From IMG/VR virus record IMGVR_UViG_3300049846_002136, positions 1 through 27,109 of that record: a stretch of DNA of 27,109 bases; one strand, written 5' to 3'. Under the pieces are notes generated by a model, which did no database searches, had not been told where the DNA came from, and saw nothing but the letters and a program-made list of their open reading frames with translations. Made by a program: the position numbers and the translations under genes. The number at the start of each line of letters is the position of its first letter. The stretch's first letter is position 1. Shown in pieces: positions 15,283-22,673 of the stretch. The stretch comes from a virus.

Positions 15283-15975
15283 ATGAAAATATCTCAAGAT
15301 ACAATAGCATTACTTAAAAATTTCAGTACAATTAATAATTCACTATTCGTTAAGGCTGGAAATAAATTATGGTCCGCATCATCAGATAAATCAATAATTG
15401 CATATGGTGAAATTGCGGAAACTTTTCCTGTAGATTTTGGTATATATGATTTAGGTAGATTTCTATCATTAATATCATTTTTCGATTCTCCTGAATTTAA
15501 TTTTAAGGATGATTATGTAATTGTATCTTCAAGTAATAGTGAAACAAAATATCGTTTTGCCGATTCTGCTATCATTTCTCATAGAAATGATTTTAATAAA
15601 GTTGAATCTTATTTAAAAAATAAAGCCCATACATTTGAATATCCAGTTTCTTTTCAATTAAAAAATGTAGATTTACAAGATTTCTTAAAGAAAAGTTCAA
15701 TCTTAAAATTGCCCGATATTGCAATCACCACCGATTCAACCCTTAATGTGATTTTAAAATCACATGATAAAAAGAATGATTTATCGGATAATCACATTCT
15801 TAAATTAGAAGAGACATCGACAACTAAATTTTCTGCATTTATTTCTGTAGAAAAAATCAAGATGATTGATGGGGATTATCAAGTTAAGATTTCCGAGAAT
15901 GTCATCAACTTTATTAACACAAAACACAACATTGAATATTGGGTCGCACCTGATGCTGATAGTGAGTTAAATTAA
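15283..15975 (+). CDS. 45: Sliding clamp gp45
   Basis: The 230-residue protein matches T4-like gp45, the trimeric processivity clamp for DNA polymerase and the mobile enhancer of late transcription. Typical stretches are MKISQDTIALLKNFSTINNS at the start and FPVDFGIYDLGRFLSLISFF near residue 45, with a second clamp domain in the C-terminal half. A TTG at 15250 would add 11 residues but begins inside the hairpin, so the ATG at 15283 is chosen. It heads the classical 45-44-62-regA order. The length equals that of T4 gp45 (228 residues) within two. Confidence 0.93.
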   Translation: MKISQDTIALLKNFSTINNSLFVKAGNKLWSASSDKSIIAYGEIAETFPVDFGIYDLGRFLSLISFFDSPEFNFKDDYVIVSSSNSETKYRFADSAIISHRNDFNKVESYLKNKAHTFEYPVSFQLKNVDLQDFLKKSSILKLPDIAITTDSTLNVILKSHDKKNDLSDNHILKLEETSTTKFSAFISVEKIKMIDGDYQVKISENVINFINTKHNIEYWVAPDADSELN

Positions 15976-16002
15976 TGTATTGTATTATTATGGAGATATG
16001 TG

Positions 16003-16941
16003 ATGACTTCTCAATTTTTATGGGTGGAGAAATATAGGCCACATAAAGTGTCCGATTGTGTTCTTTCTCCATCTATTAAAACCATTTTTGAAAATATTGT
16101 TAAACAAGGAAATATACCAAATTTGTTATTGACGGGTGGTCCTGGTATGGGGAAAACTACTGTCGCTAAAGCAATTTGTGATGAATTAGATTGTTCGTAT
16201 ATGGTTCTTAATAGTTCGGATGAACGTGGCATTGATGTTCTTAGGACTAAAATGAAAAATTATGCATCCTCTAAATCTTTAGATGGTAGTAGAAAGGTTC
16301 TTATATTAGATGAGGCGGATCACCTAACACCGGATGCCCAGGCAGCCATGAGGGGATTTATGGAGGATTTTTCTGTAAGTTGTTCCTTTATTCTTACTTG
16401 TAATTATCAAAATAAAATCATAGATGCCATACATTCTAGATGTTCTACTGTAAATTTTACTATATCAAAATCTGATGTTGATTATATTACTTTGGAAATT
16501 TATAAGAGAATAAGTTTTATACTGAATGCCGAAAATGTAAAATTTAAACCTGAAGTAATAGGCAATATCATTATAAATTATTTTCCTGATTTTAGAAAAA
16601 CCATTAATGAACTGCAAAAATTTGCATCTAATTATGGTGAAATTGATGAAGGTATTCTTTCAACGTTTACAAATGCAGATCTTACTTCTTTATTTGCTTC
16701 AATGAAGGGGAAAAAATATGACAGTGTTAGGAACTGGGTTGTAGAAAATTCTGATGTGGATACGCAATTATTATATCGTAAAATCTATGATGGCATTAAA
16801 TCTCACATTGAACCTGTTAGTTTTCCTGTTGCGGTTATTCATATTGCAGATTACCAGTATAAAAGTAATTTTTCAGTAGATCCAGAAATATGTTTACTTG
16901 CCTGTTTAACAGAATTAATGGTTAATTTAACTTGGAAATGA
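16003..16941 (+). CDS. 44: Clamp loader large subunit gp44
   Basis: The 312-residue AAA+ protein opens the gp45 clamp and loads it at primer ends. It has FLWVEKYRP at the start, Walker A GGPGMGKTT (45-53), Walker B with DEAD at 103-106, a sensor 1 region LTCNYQNKI and the Ser-Arg-Cys arginine-finger motif of clamp loaders. The ATG at 16003 is preferred over GTG at 16000 because GGAG at 15992-15995 is then at good distance. It is followed after one base by gene 62, as in T4. Confidence 0.96.
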   Translation: MTSQFLWVEKYRPHKVSDCVLSPSIKTIFENIVKQGNIPNLLLTGGPGMGKTTVAKAICDELDCSYMVLNSSDERGIDVLRTKMKNYASSKSLDGSRKVLILDEADHLTPDAQAAMRGFMEDFSVSCSFILTCNYQNKIIDAIHSRCSTVNFTISKSDVDYITLEIYKRISFILNAENVKFKPEVIGNIIINYFPDFRKTINELQKFASNYGEIDEGILSTFTNADLTSLFASMKGKKYDSVRNWVVENSDVDTQLLYRKIYDGIKSHIEPVSFPVAVIHIADYQYKSNFSVDPEICLLACLTELMVNLTWK

Positions 16942-16942
16942 T

Positions 16943-17329
16943 ATGTCAAATGAACACACATTTACATTTCTAAACTCAATTCATGAGGGCAATACGGATT
17001 TAATTGAATCTGGGCAATTAACTGAACGAGATTATAATCCTTATTTTATCAATAGATTTTTATCTTCGAATTTGGATACGATATTATATGCCCAAGAAAT
17101 GAATCAAAGATATCATATTAGTAATCATATGCAATATGACTATCTTAGGAATGTTGTCAGAAAACGAAGAAGAAAATGCTCTTGGGGGAAAAAGACAAAG
17201 ATTGATAATATAGAGCACATAAAACTTTATTATAATTGCAGTACAAAAGATGCAGTAAGATATCTTGATATCTTGAACAAAGAACAAATAAATACTATAA
17301 AGGCGGCTTGTTCTGCTATTAAAAAATAA
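16943..17329 (+). CDS. 62: Clamp loader small subunit gp62
   Basis: The 128-residue protein has the features of T4-like gp62: FTFLNSIHEGNTDL near the start, DYNPYFINRFLS, then QYDYLRNVVRKRRRKCSWGKK and a C-terminal helical stretch. It completes the 4:1 gp44/gp62 clamp loader. It is shorter than T4 gp62 (187 residues), as in marine relatives. Place and spacing directly after gene 44 support the call more than sequence alone would. Confidence 0.88.
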   Translation: MSNEHTFTFLNSIHEGNTDLIESGQLTERDYNPYFINRFLSSNLDTILYAQEMNQRYHISNHMQYDYLRNVVRKRRRKCSWGKKTKIDNIEHIKLYYNCSTKDAVRYLDILNKEQINTIKAACSAIKK

Positions 17330-17348
17330 TAAAATTTATGGCATTAAG

Positions 17349-17747
17349 ATGAATAATATTATAGATAGTTTACTTGAAGTTGAATTAAAAAACGAGGATG
17401 ATTTTTTAAAGGTTAAAGAAACTTTAACTAGAATAGGCATTTCATCTAAGTTAGATAAAAAATTATTCCAGAGTTGTCACATTTTACATAAACGAGGTAA
17501 ATACTATATTTGCCATTTTAAGGAATTGTTTCTTTTAGATGGCAAAAAATCAAACATATCTGAACAAGATATAGCCAGAAGAAATGCCATTGCCTTTGCC
17601 CTAGAATCTTGGGGCCTCGTGAAGGTATTAAACCCAGAAAAATATAAAGATTCTGCAATGAGTATTAGGCAGATAAAAGTTTTATCACATAAAGAGAAAG
17701 GTGATTGGGAATTGATAACAAAATACAACATTGGACAAAAGAGGTAA
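17349..17747 (+). CDS. regA: RegA translational repressor
   Basis: The 132-residue protein is close to T4 RegA: DFLKVKETLTRIGI, then LFQSCHILHKRGKYYICHFKE, then LESWGLVKVLNP. RegA binds the translation initiation regions of early phage mRNAs and shuts them off. The present form has about ten extra residues at the N-terminus compared with T4. It follows gene 62 in the T4 order. No clear ribosome site precedes the ATG, and the surrounding A/U-rich sequence would suit autogenous control, though no site can be proved by eye. Confidence 0.95.
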   Translation: MNNIIDSLLEVELKNEDDFLKVKETLTRIGISSKLDKKLFQSCHILHKRGKYYICHFKELFLLDGKKSNISEQDIARRNAIAFALESWGLVKVLNPEKYKDSAMSIRQIKVLSHKEKGDWELITKYNIGQKR

Positions 17748-17749
17748 AT

Positions 17750-18340
17750 ATGAATGAATATGATGAAAATGATATTGATGTTGAACAAATTGAATTGTCT
17801 ATGGATGATATTAATGCTTCGTTCGGGGGAGGCAATTCAATAATGATGTTTATTGAACCATTTCAATTAAAATATTTTAAAAAATATCAAGATGTACCAG
17901 AACCCAAATATGCAACCGAAGGTTCGGCTTGTTTTGATATTGCTGCATATTTAAATGACATTAAGATTGTTAGGAAAAATGGAGCAAATGAGGAAATTAG
18001 TAATAATTTTGTTTCATTAGAACAAGGAGATATTGCATTAATACCTACAGGTTTAATTTTTGATATTCCCGCCGGCTTTTCTGTAAGATTACACCCTAGG
18101 TCGGGTTTAGCATCGAGTGGCATAACTTTAGCCAATTGTGAAGGTATTATTGATTCTGATTATGTCGATGAGGTAATGGTGGCTTTAATTAATCATAGTA
18201 AACATCCTACCGTTATTTCTCATGGGCAAAGAATTGCACAAGGTGAACTGGTTGGTATTACTAAATTTCCAATTAATGAAATAAGTACACCACCGGTCCG
18301 CACAACAAGGAATGGTGGCTTTGGTTCAACGGGTAAGTAA
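17750..18340 (+). CDS. dut: dUTPase
   Basis: The 196-residue protein has all five trimeric dUTPase motifs in order: SACFDIAA (motif 1), HPRSGLASSG (motif 2), GIIDSDYVDEV (motif 3), HGQRIAQGEL (motif 4) and the C-terminal RNGGFGSTG (motif 5). It hydrolyses dUTP to dUMP and keeps uracil out of phage DNA. The start at 17750 has a GAGGT site in the end of regA; a TTG at 17705 lies inside regA and is not preferred. An insert between motifs 1 and 2 and an acidic N-terminal 25 residues make it longer than the usual 150 residues. Confidence 0.95.
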   Translation: MNEYDENDIDVEQIELSMDDINASFGGGNSIMMFIEPFQLKYFKKYQDVPEPKYATEGSACFDIAAYLNDIKIVRKNGANEEISNNFVSLEQGDIALIPTGLIFDIPAGFSVRLHPRSGLASSGITLANCEGIIDSDYVDEVMVALINHSKHPTVISHGQRIAQGELVGITKFPINEISTPPVRTTRNGGFGSTGK

Positions 18341-18874
18341 ATGTCAAAAATGAAAATCTCCGAAAATGGTATAAATTTAATCAAAAAATTCGAATCTCTT
18401 AGATTACATGCATATCTAGATTTGGGTGATAGTGGGATTGCAACTATTGGATATGGTACAACTTTTATCGATGGTCGCCCTGTGGTTATGGGAATGGTAA
18501 TTACGGAGCTTCAGGCGAACGAATATTTAATGAAAGATATTTTAAAATTTGAAAATTCAGTAAATAAATTGATAAGTGTTGAAATTTCTCAAAAAATGTT
18601 TGACGCATTAGTATCGTTTGTGTATAATGTGGGTACTAGTAATTTTGAAAAATCAACTTTGTTGAAATGTATAAACAAAGGTCAATTTGATTTAGCATCT
18701 GCCGAGTTTGAAAAGTGGAATAAATCTCAAGGGAAAATCCTAAAGGGACTCATTAGAAGAAGAACTGAAGAGGCTAAATTATTTTCTGAAGGAATTTCGG
18801 AAATAAAAAATATTGAAGAAGTATCTCTTGATTTTGAAGAAATTGAAAAGTTGTCTAAAAACGAAAAGGAATAA
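18341..18874 (+). CDS. Lysozyme (glycoside hydrolase 24 type)
   Basis: The 177-residue protein is a T4/P22-type muramidase that cleaves peptidoglycan. The catalytic region reads KFESLRLHAYLD then IATIGYGTT, with the general acid Glu18 and Asp27 and Thr35 as likely partners. Further family signs are FDALVSFVYNVG near residue 88 and a C-terminal GLIRRRTEEAKLF. No signal peptide or transmembrane anchor is visible, so a holin elsewhere should release it. It starts directly at the dUTPase stop, inside the replication operon and without a late promoter of its own. The last 30 residues are acidic and not part of the fold. Confidence 0.9.
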   Translation: MSKMKISENGINLIKKFESLRLHAYLDLGDSGIATIGYGTTFIDGRPVVMGMVITELQANEYLMKDILKFENSVNKLISVEISQKMFDALVSFVYNVGTSNFEKSTLLKCINKGQFDLASAEFEKWNKSQGKILKGLIRRRTEEAKLFSEGISEIKNIEEVSLDFEEIEKLSKNEKE

Positions 18875-18875
18875 A

Positions 18876-19169
18876 ATGTCAGATATATTATGTATGAGAT
18901 TAATTACGGGTGAGGATATTATTGCAAATGTTACAAATACTGATGGTGTTATTTGTGCTGAACATCCTATAGTAATTATTACTAGACAATCTCAAACCGG
19001 TGAATTAAATTTAATGATTGCACCGTTGATTGCAATTAAACCTGATAGTAAAATATTTTTAGATCCAAGTTCCATAGTTTATACATATTCAGCTCCTACT
19101 GATTTGGAGTCAAAGTATAGGGAAATTACAACGGGACTAATAACCTCCAGTGGTTTAATTACCGGATAA
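18876..19169 (+). CDS. LSm-like small phage protein (paralogue of the 8465 product)
   Basis: The 97-residue product begins MSDILCMRLITGEDIIANV, the signature of a small Sm-like family that is common in marine T4-like phages. An earlier in-frame start at 18813 lies inside the lysozyme gene and is not preferred; the ATG at 18876 has AAAGGA six bases before it. The landmarks EDII, a Pro-initiated strand, PDSK and APTD match those of the 8465 product in order and spacing. RNA binding is likely by family, but the RNA partner is unknown. Its stop codon is the first base of a run of paired TAATGTA motifs before gene 43. Confidence 0.65.
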   Translation: MSDILCMRLITGEDIIANVTNTDGVICAEHPIVIITRQSQTGELNLMIAPLIAIKPDSKIFLDPSSIVYTYSAPTDLESKYREITTGLITSSGLITG

Positions 19170-19221
19170 TGTAAAATATTCTATACATTACTTGATTTAA
19201 TGTAAATTATAATGTACATTA
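19167..19221 (+). promoter_or_regulatory. Tandem TAATGTA-N10-TACATTA dyads before gene 43
   Basis: Two dyads with identical 7-base arms and identical 10-base spacers lie at 19167-19190 and 19198-19221, 31 bases apart. The second spacer contains TATAAT (19208-19213), a possible -10 box without a good -35. They could be operators or two RNA hairpins in the gene 43 leader. Confidence 0.5.
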
Positions 19222-19252
19222 AGTTCACCCGTTTATCATTTTTTATTAACTT

Positions 19253-20719
19253 ATGTCACAATTTTATACTCATTTTACCACTAAAGGCAATAACATCTTA
19301 TATATCGGAAGGGAGAATGGAAGAAAATTTATAAGAAAGGTTCCATATAAGCCAAGTCTATTCATAGAATCAAAATCACCAACAAAATATATAAGTCATG
19401 ATCAAACTAAATGGTTAAGTAGAATTAAGTTTGATTCAATATCAGATGCCAGGGAGTATATAAAATTATACGATGGTATTGATGGTCATGAAATATATGG
19501 CATGAGGAATTTTGAATATGCATTCATCTCAGATCAATATCCAAATGATATTGATTATGATTTATCTTTTGTTAAGATTTTATATTTTGATATTGAAACC
19601 AAGTGCGAATCTGGGTTTCCCAGCATGGAAACATTTGATCAACCTGTAATTGCAATTACTTGCCAAGTTGGCTCAAAATATACAGTATTCGGTCTAGGTG
19701 ATTTTACTAATAACTCATCCGACAATATTACATATATTAAATGTGGTTCTGAATCGGAACTTTTAATAAAATTTGTGGACTATATTAAAGTTGAATCGCC
19801 TGATATTTTATCTGGCTATAATATTGCATTTTTTGATATACCATATTTAATTGGTAGAATGGATCGAGTTATTGAACGTGATTATGCAAAGCGAATATCT
19901 CCTTGGCATGATATGCGAAGTAGGGTTATGACCATAAACCAAAAGACATATACAGTATATGATTTTTTAGGTTTGGTGACATTAGATTATATGGAAGTTT
20001 ATAAAAAGTTTTCCTCAGGTAGACCGGAAAATTATAAATTAGATACCCTAGCCAAAGAAGAATTGGGTGAATCCAAAGTTCAATTTGATGGAAATTTGAG
20101 AACACTATACACAACCGATTGGCAAAAATTTATAGAATATAACATCCATGACGTTAGAATTGTTTCAAGATTAGAGGAAAAATTAAAATTGATAGAAATG
20201 ATTCTAACTATTGCTTTTGATGCAAAGGTTAATTTTATGGATGTATTTAAGCAAGTTAGATTGTGGGATATTATTATTTTCAATCACCTAAAGAAAATCA
20301 AAGGAGTCATTCCTCCTAAATCTGAATCAGATAAGGATGTTCAATATGCGGGTGCTGCTGTTAAAGATCCTATAGTAGGAAAACATAATTGGTTGGTTTC
20401 CTTTGATGTAAATTCTCTATATCCAATGTTGATAGTTCAATATAATATTTCTCCTGAAAAATTAATAAAATCTAAAAGGATTGATTTAAACGTAGATGAG
20501 CTATTGAGTAATAGTCTTGAGTTGGAATATTTAAAAAACGATAATTTAAGTTTATGTGCTAATGGTCATTTTTTTAATAGAGATTCCCAAGGATTTTTGC
20601 CAAATATAATGGAAAGAATGTACGAGGATAGAAAAAAATATAAGAATGAAATGTCAAAATATAAATCTGAATTGGAACAAGTGAAAAAAGAATTAAAATC
20701 TAGAGGTATTGACATTTAA
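19253..20719 (+). CDS. 43A: DNA polymerase gp43, N-terminal part (43A)
   Basis: The 488-residue protein is the front part of a family B replicative polymerase. The exonuclease motifs are Exo I DIE (113-115), Exo II YNIAFFD (189-195) and Exo III YNIHD (296-300). Polymerase motif A, FDVNSLYP, is at 384-391 with the metal-binding Asp385. It ends after the first fingers helix, MYEDRKKYKNEMSKYKSEL and beyond, with a stop after GIDI. The rest of the enzyme is encoded at 21563. The ATG at 19253 has no ribosome site. The final codons overlap a sigma70-type -35 box for the inserted genes. No intein sequence is present at the break. Confidence 0.94.
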   Translation: MSQFYTHFTTKGNNILYIGRENGRKFIRKVPYKPSLFIESKSPTKYISHDQTKWLSRIKFDSISDAREYIKLYDGIDGHEIYGMRNFEYAFISDQYPNDIDYDLSFVKILYFDIETKCESGFPSMETFDQPVIAITCQVGSKYTVFGLGDFTNNSSDNITYIKCGSESELLIKFVDYIKVESPDILSGYNIAFFDIPYLIGRMDRVIERDYAKRISPWHDMRSRVMTINQKTYTVYDFLGLVTLDYMEVYKKFSSGRPENYKLDTLAKEELGESKVQFDGNLRTLYTTDWQKFIEYNIHDVRIVSRLEEKLKLIEMILTIAFDAKVNFMDVFKQVRLWDIIIFNHLKKIKGVIPPKSESDKDVQYAGAAVKDPIVGKHNWLVSFDVNSLYPMLIVQYNISPEKLIKSKRIDLNVDELLSNSLELEYLKNDNLSLCANGHFFNRDSQGFLPNIMERMYEDRKKYKNEMSKYKSELEQVKKELKSRGIDI

Positions 20720-20737
20720 GTTCAATTGCACTATATT
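20709..20737 (+). promoter_or_regulatory. Sigma70-type promoter between the polymerase halves
   Basis: A perfect TTGACA (20709-20714), a 17-base spacer and TATATT (20732-20737). The -35 box is formed by the last codons of 43A. It should drive the two inserted genes, 43B and perhaps uvsX. Confidence 0.7.
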
Positions 20738-20765
20738 GATATTATGAATTTTTATGGAGTAAAAC

Positions 20766-21128
20766 ATGAATCGATTTATTAATGAATATACTACTGTAAC
20801 ATTAGATGAAATATTTTCTTTAGGAAAGGGCGATGCTACTATAAAATCTTTATTATTATCAAAATTTGTTAGTGATGAAAATTTGCATTCTTGGGGTGAT
20901 GATTTTTATTATGAAGTAAGTGGAATTTCTCCAGATAAGAATATTTTATTATATGTTTGTGGCACAATTGCTTTAATTAAGGTTCCAATTAAAAAACACA
21001 ACATTAAATCAAAAGCCCCCAAGGTAAACGATAAGCAAAAGCCAAAGTCAACTGCCCCCAAAAAGAAAGATACAAAGGGCAAACAAAATAGTAAAAATAC
21101 TAATAAGGGAAAGAGCAAAGGAAAATAA
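20766..21128 (+). CDS. Unknown small protein with basic tail, inserted in gene 43
   Basis: The 120-residue protein is not recognised. Residues 1-78 form a compact domain (TTVTLDEIFSLGKGD near the start, YYEVSGISPDKNILLYVCGT later), and the last 40 residues are an almost pure Lys/Ser/Asn/Pro tail, probably disordered and able to bind nucleic acid. Its N-terminal domain aligns with that of the next gene in hydrophobic pattern and at VTLxxxxxxG, SGI/SGV, and a final GxxxxxxxP. A GGAG site precedes the ATG. Nothing in it resembles a homing endonuclease. Being placed between the two halves of DNA polymerase, it might assist polymerase assembly, or simply be cargo of an insertion. Confidence 0.6.
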   Translation: MNRFINEYTTVTLDEIFSLGKGDATIKSLLLSKFVSDENLHSWGDDFYYEVSGISPDKNILLYVCGTIALIKVPIKKHNIKSKAPKVNDKQKPKSTAPKKKDTKGKQNSKNTNKGKSKGK

Positions 21129-21130
21129 TT

Positions 21131-21559
21131 ATGAAAAAATATGAAACTATCAATTCTTCGGTGTCCGTTACTTTAGAGCAATTGGTTATCTTTGGAATGA
21201 GTGAGAATCCTTATGCAGAGTTGTGTAAACATTTAATTGCAATATCATGTAAAGATGATGCCGGGTATTTTCATACCAATGAAACTGTTATTCGTATATC
21301 GGGTGTACAAAATGGCAATTTGGTGTTTGATGTAAATGGGCTACAAAAAGTTATTGAAGAACCCCCTTTACTTCCAGTTGAAGTTGAGTTAGAATCTAGA
21401 TGGAAGGGATTAAATTCTAAGGTGCCAACACAAATTTTTTCAAATGATGAATTGCTATCTGTTACAAAAAAGATCAGTCATAAGGATGACTTGAATCCTA
21501 AGAGAAGGGGAATTTTAACGCAAATTTTAGGATTAATCAACCCGTTTAGATCTAAGTAA
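21131..21559 (+). CDS. Unknown small protein, probable paralogue of its upstream neighbour
   Basis: The 142-residue protein starts two bases after the previous stop and ends three bases before 43B, so the three are one translational unit. The domain at residues 8-75 (SVTLEQLVIFGMSENPY, then ETVIRISGVQNGNLVFDVNG) follows the same pattern as the 20766 product. The C-terminus differs: it is amphipathic, with PKRRGILTQILGLINPFRSK at the end, which might bind a membrane surface or a protein. No family is recognised and no catalytic motif is visible. Confidence 0.6.
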   Translation: MKKYETINSSVSVTLEQLVIFGMSENPYAELCKHLIAISCKDDAGYFHTNETVIRISGVQNGNLVFDVNGLQKVIEEPPLLPVEVELESRWKGLNSKVPTQIFSNDELLSVTKKISHKDDLNPKRRGILTQILGLINPFRSK

Positions 21560-21562
21560 AAT

Positions 21563-22657
21563 ATGGAAAATTACTCAAAATTGAGCACAGATGCACTTTT
21601 AGAAAAAAAGAAAAATCTAGAAAGATTGGTATCTAAGTATTCAAATATGCAAAATGGAAAAAAGGTACAATTAAATTCTGCATATGGGGCCTTAGGTAAT
21701 GCTTATTTTAGATATTTTGATGTGCGATTGGCTGAGGCTGTGACCCTATCAGGTCAATTAGCGATTAAATGGGTTCAACGTGATTTAAATCTATATCTCA
21801 ATAAATTATTAAATGCATCTGATAAAGATTTTATAGTCGCCTCCGATACAGATTCAGCATATATCACTTTAAATGAAGTTGTAAATAAAACTTTTGATAA
21901 TCAAATAATAGATCAAGAAAAAATAGTAGAGTTTATTGATGTGTTTTGTGTTGAGGGGCTACAAAAAGTAATAAACAATTCATTTAACTCTTTATATGAA
22001 TATACTAATGGGTTTTTGCCTAGATTAGAAATGAAACGTGAATGCATTGCAAATACTGGAATATGGATAGCAAAGAAAAGATATGTAATAAGTGCATTAG
22101 ATGTTGAGGGTATTAGGTATAGTGCTCCAGTAATTAAGGCCACTGGTCTTGATGTTGTAAAAAGTTCAACTCCTGCTTTCATTAAAATATATCTGAATGA
22201 GGCATTAAAAATACTTTTGCAGGGCAAGGAATCTGATTTACAAAAGCATATGAAAGCGGTTAAGAATATTTTCTTTGATGCCGATATAGATAATATTTCT
22301 TTTCCCAAGTCCGTATCTGGGGTTAAAAAATATTCAAATAGACAAACAATATATACTAAAAGCACCCCAATAAACTCTAGGGCTGCTATACTTTATAATT
22401 ACCTTATCACCAAACATGGCTTGCAATCTAAATATGAACCCATAACCGAAGGCGAAAAAATAAAATATGTTTATCTAAAAGAACCAAATCCAATAGGAGA
22501 AAATGTTATTGGTTATATTGATAAATTGCCAGATGAATTTGGGTTATTAAAATATGTTGATTATGATTTGCAATTTAATAAAATATTCAAAAAACCCATA
22601 GAGGATATAGCAACTATTATTGGTTGGTCACTGGAGAAAAAAAGTACATTGTTTTAG
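21563..22657 (+). CDS. 43B: DNA polymerase gp43, C-terminal part (43B)
   Basis: The 364-residue protein holds the rest of the family B polymerase. It begins with a short helical stretch that belongs to the fingers, followed by motif B, KVQLNSAYG (34-42), motif C, SDTDS (94-98), the KKRY motif in the palm/thumb border, and the thumb up to a C-terminal EKKSTLF that resembles the clamp-binding end of T4 gp43. The catalytic Asp residues of motif C are therefore on a different chain from motif A. The two parts together have 852 residues, near the usual length, so little was lost at the break. There is no ribosome site of note; translation is probably coupled to the preceding gene. Confidence 0.94.
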   Translation: MENYSKLSTDALLEKKKNLERLVSKYSNMQNGKKVQLNSAYGALGNAYFRYFDVRLAEAVTLSGQLAIKWVQRDLNLYLNKLLNASDKDFIVASDTDSAYITLNEVVNKTFDNQIIDQEKIVEFIDVFCVEGLQKVINNSFNSLYEYTNGFLPRLEMKRECIANTGIWIAKKRYVISALDVEGIRYSAPVIKATGLDVVKSSTPAFIKIYLNEALKILLQGKESDLQKHMKAVKNIFFDADIDNISFPKSVSGVKKYSNRQTIYTKSTPINSRAAILYNYLITKHGLQSKYEPITEGEKIKYVYLKEPNPIGENVIGYIDKLPDEFGLLKYVDYDLQFNKIFKKPIEDIATIIGWSLEKKSTLF

Positions 22658-22673
22658 TATTAGGTACAAACAA

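Noticed and set aside
19192-19220. Sigma70 promoter TTGATT-17-TACATT for gene 43
   Set aside because: Both boxes are weak and they fall on the dyad arms; a better -10 (TATAAT at 19208) has no matching -35, so no firm promoter call is made.
20700-21570. Intein or homing endonuclease at the gene 43 break
   Set aside because: 43A ends without a Cys-started block A and 43B has no block F/G or His-Asn end; the two inserted genes show no HNH, GIY-YIG or LAGLIDADG motif.
21913-22365. 150-codon - strand frame within 43B
   Set aside because: It lies entirely opposite conserved polymerase sequence and has no promoter or ribosome site.
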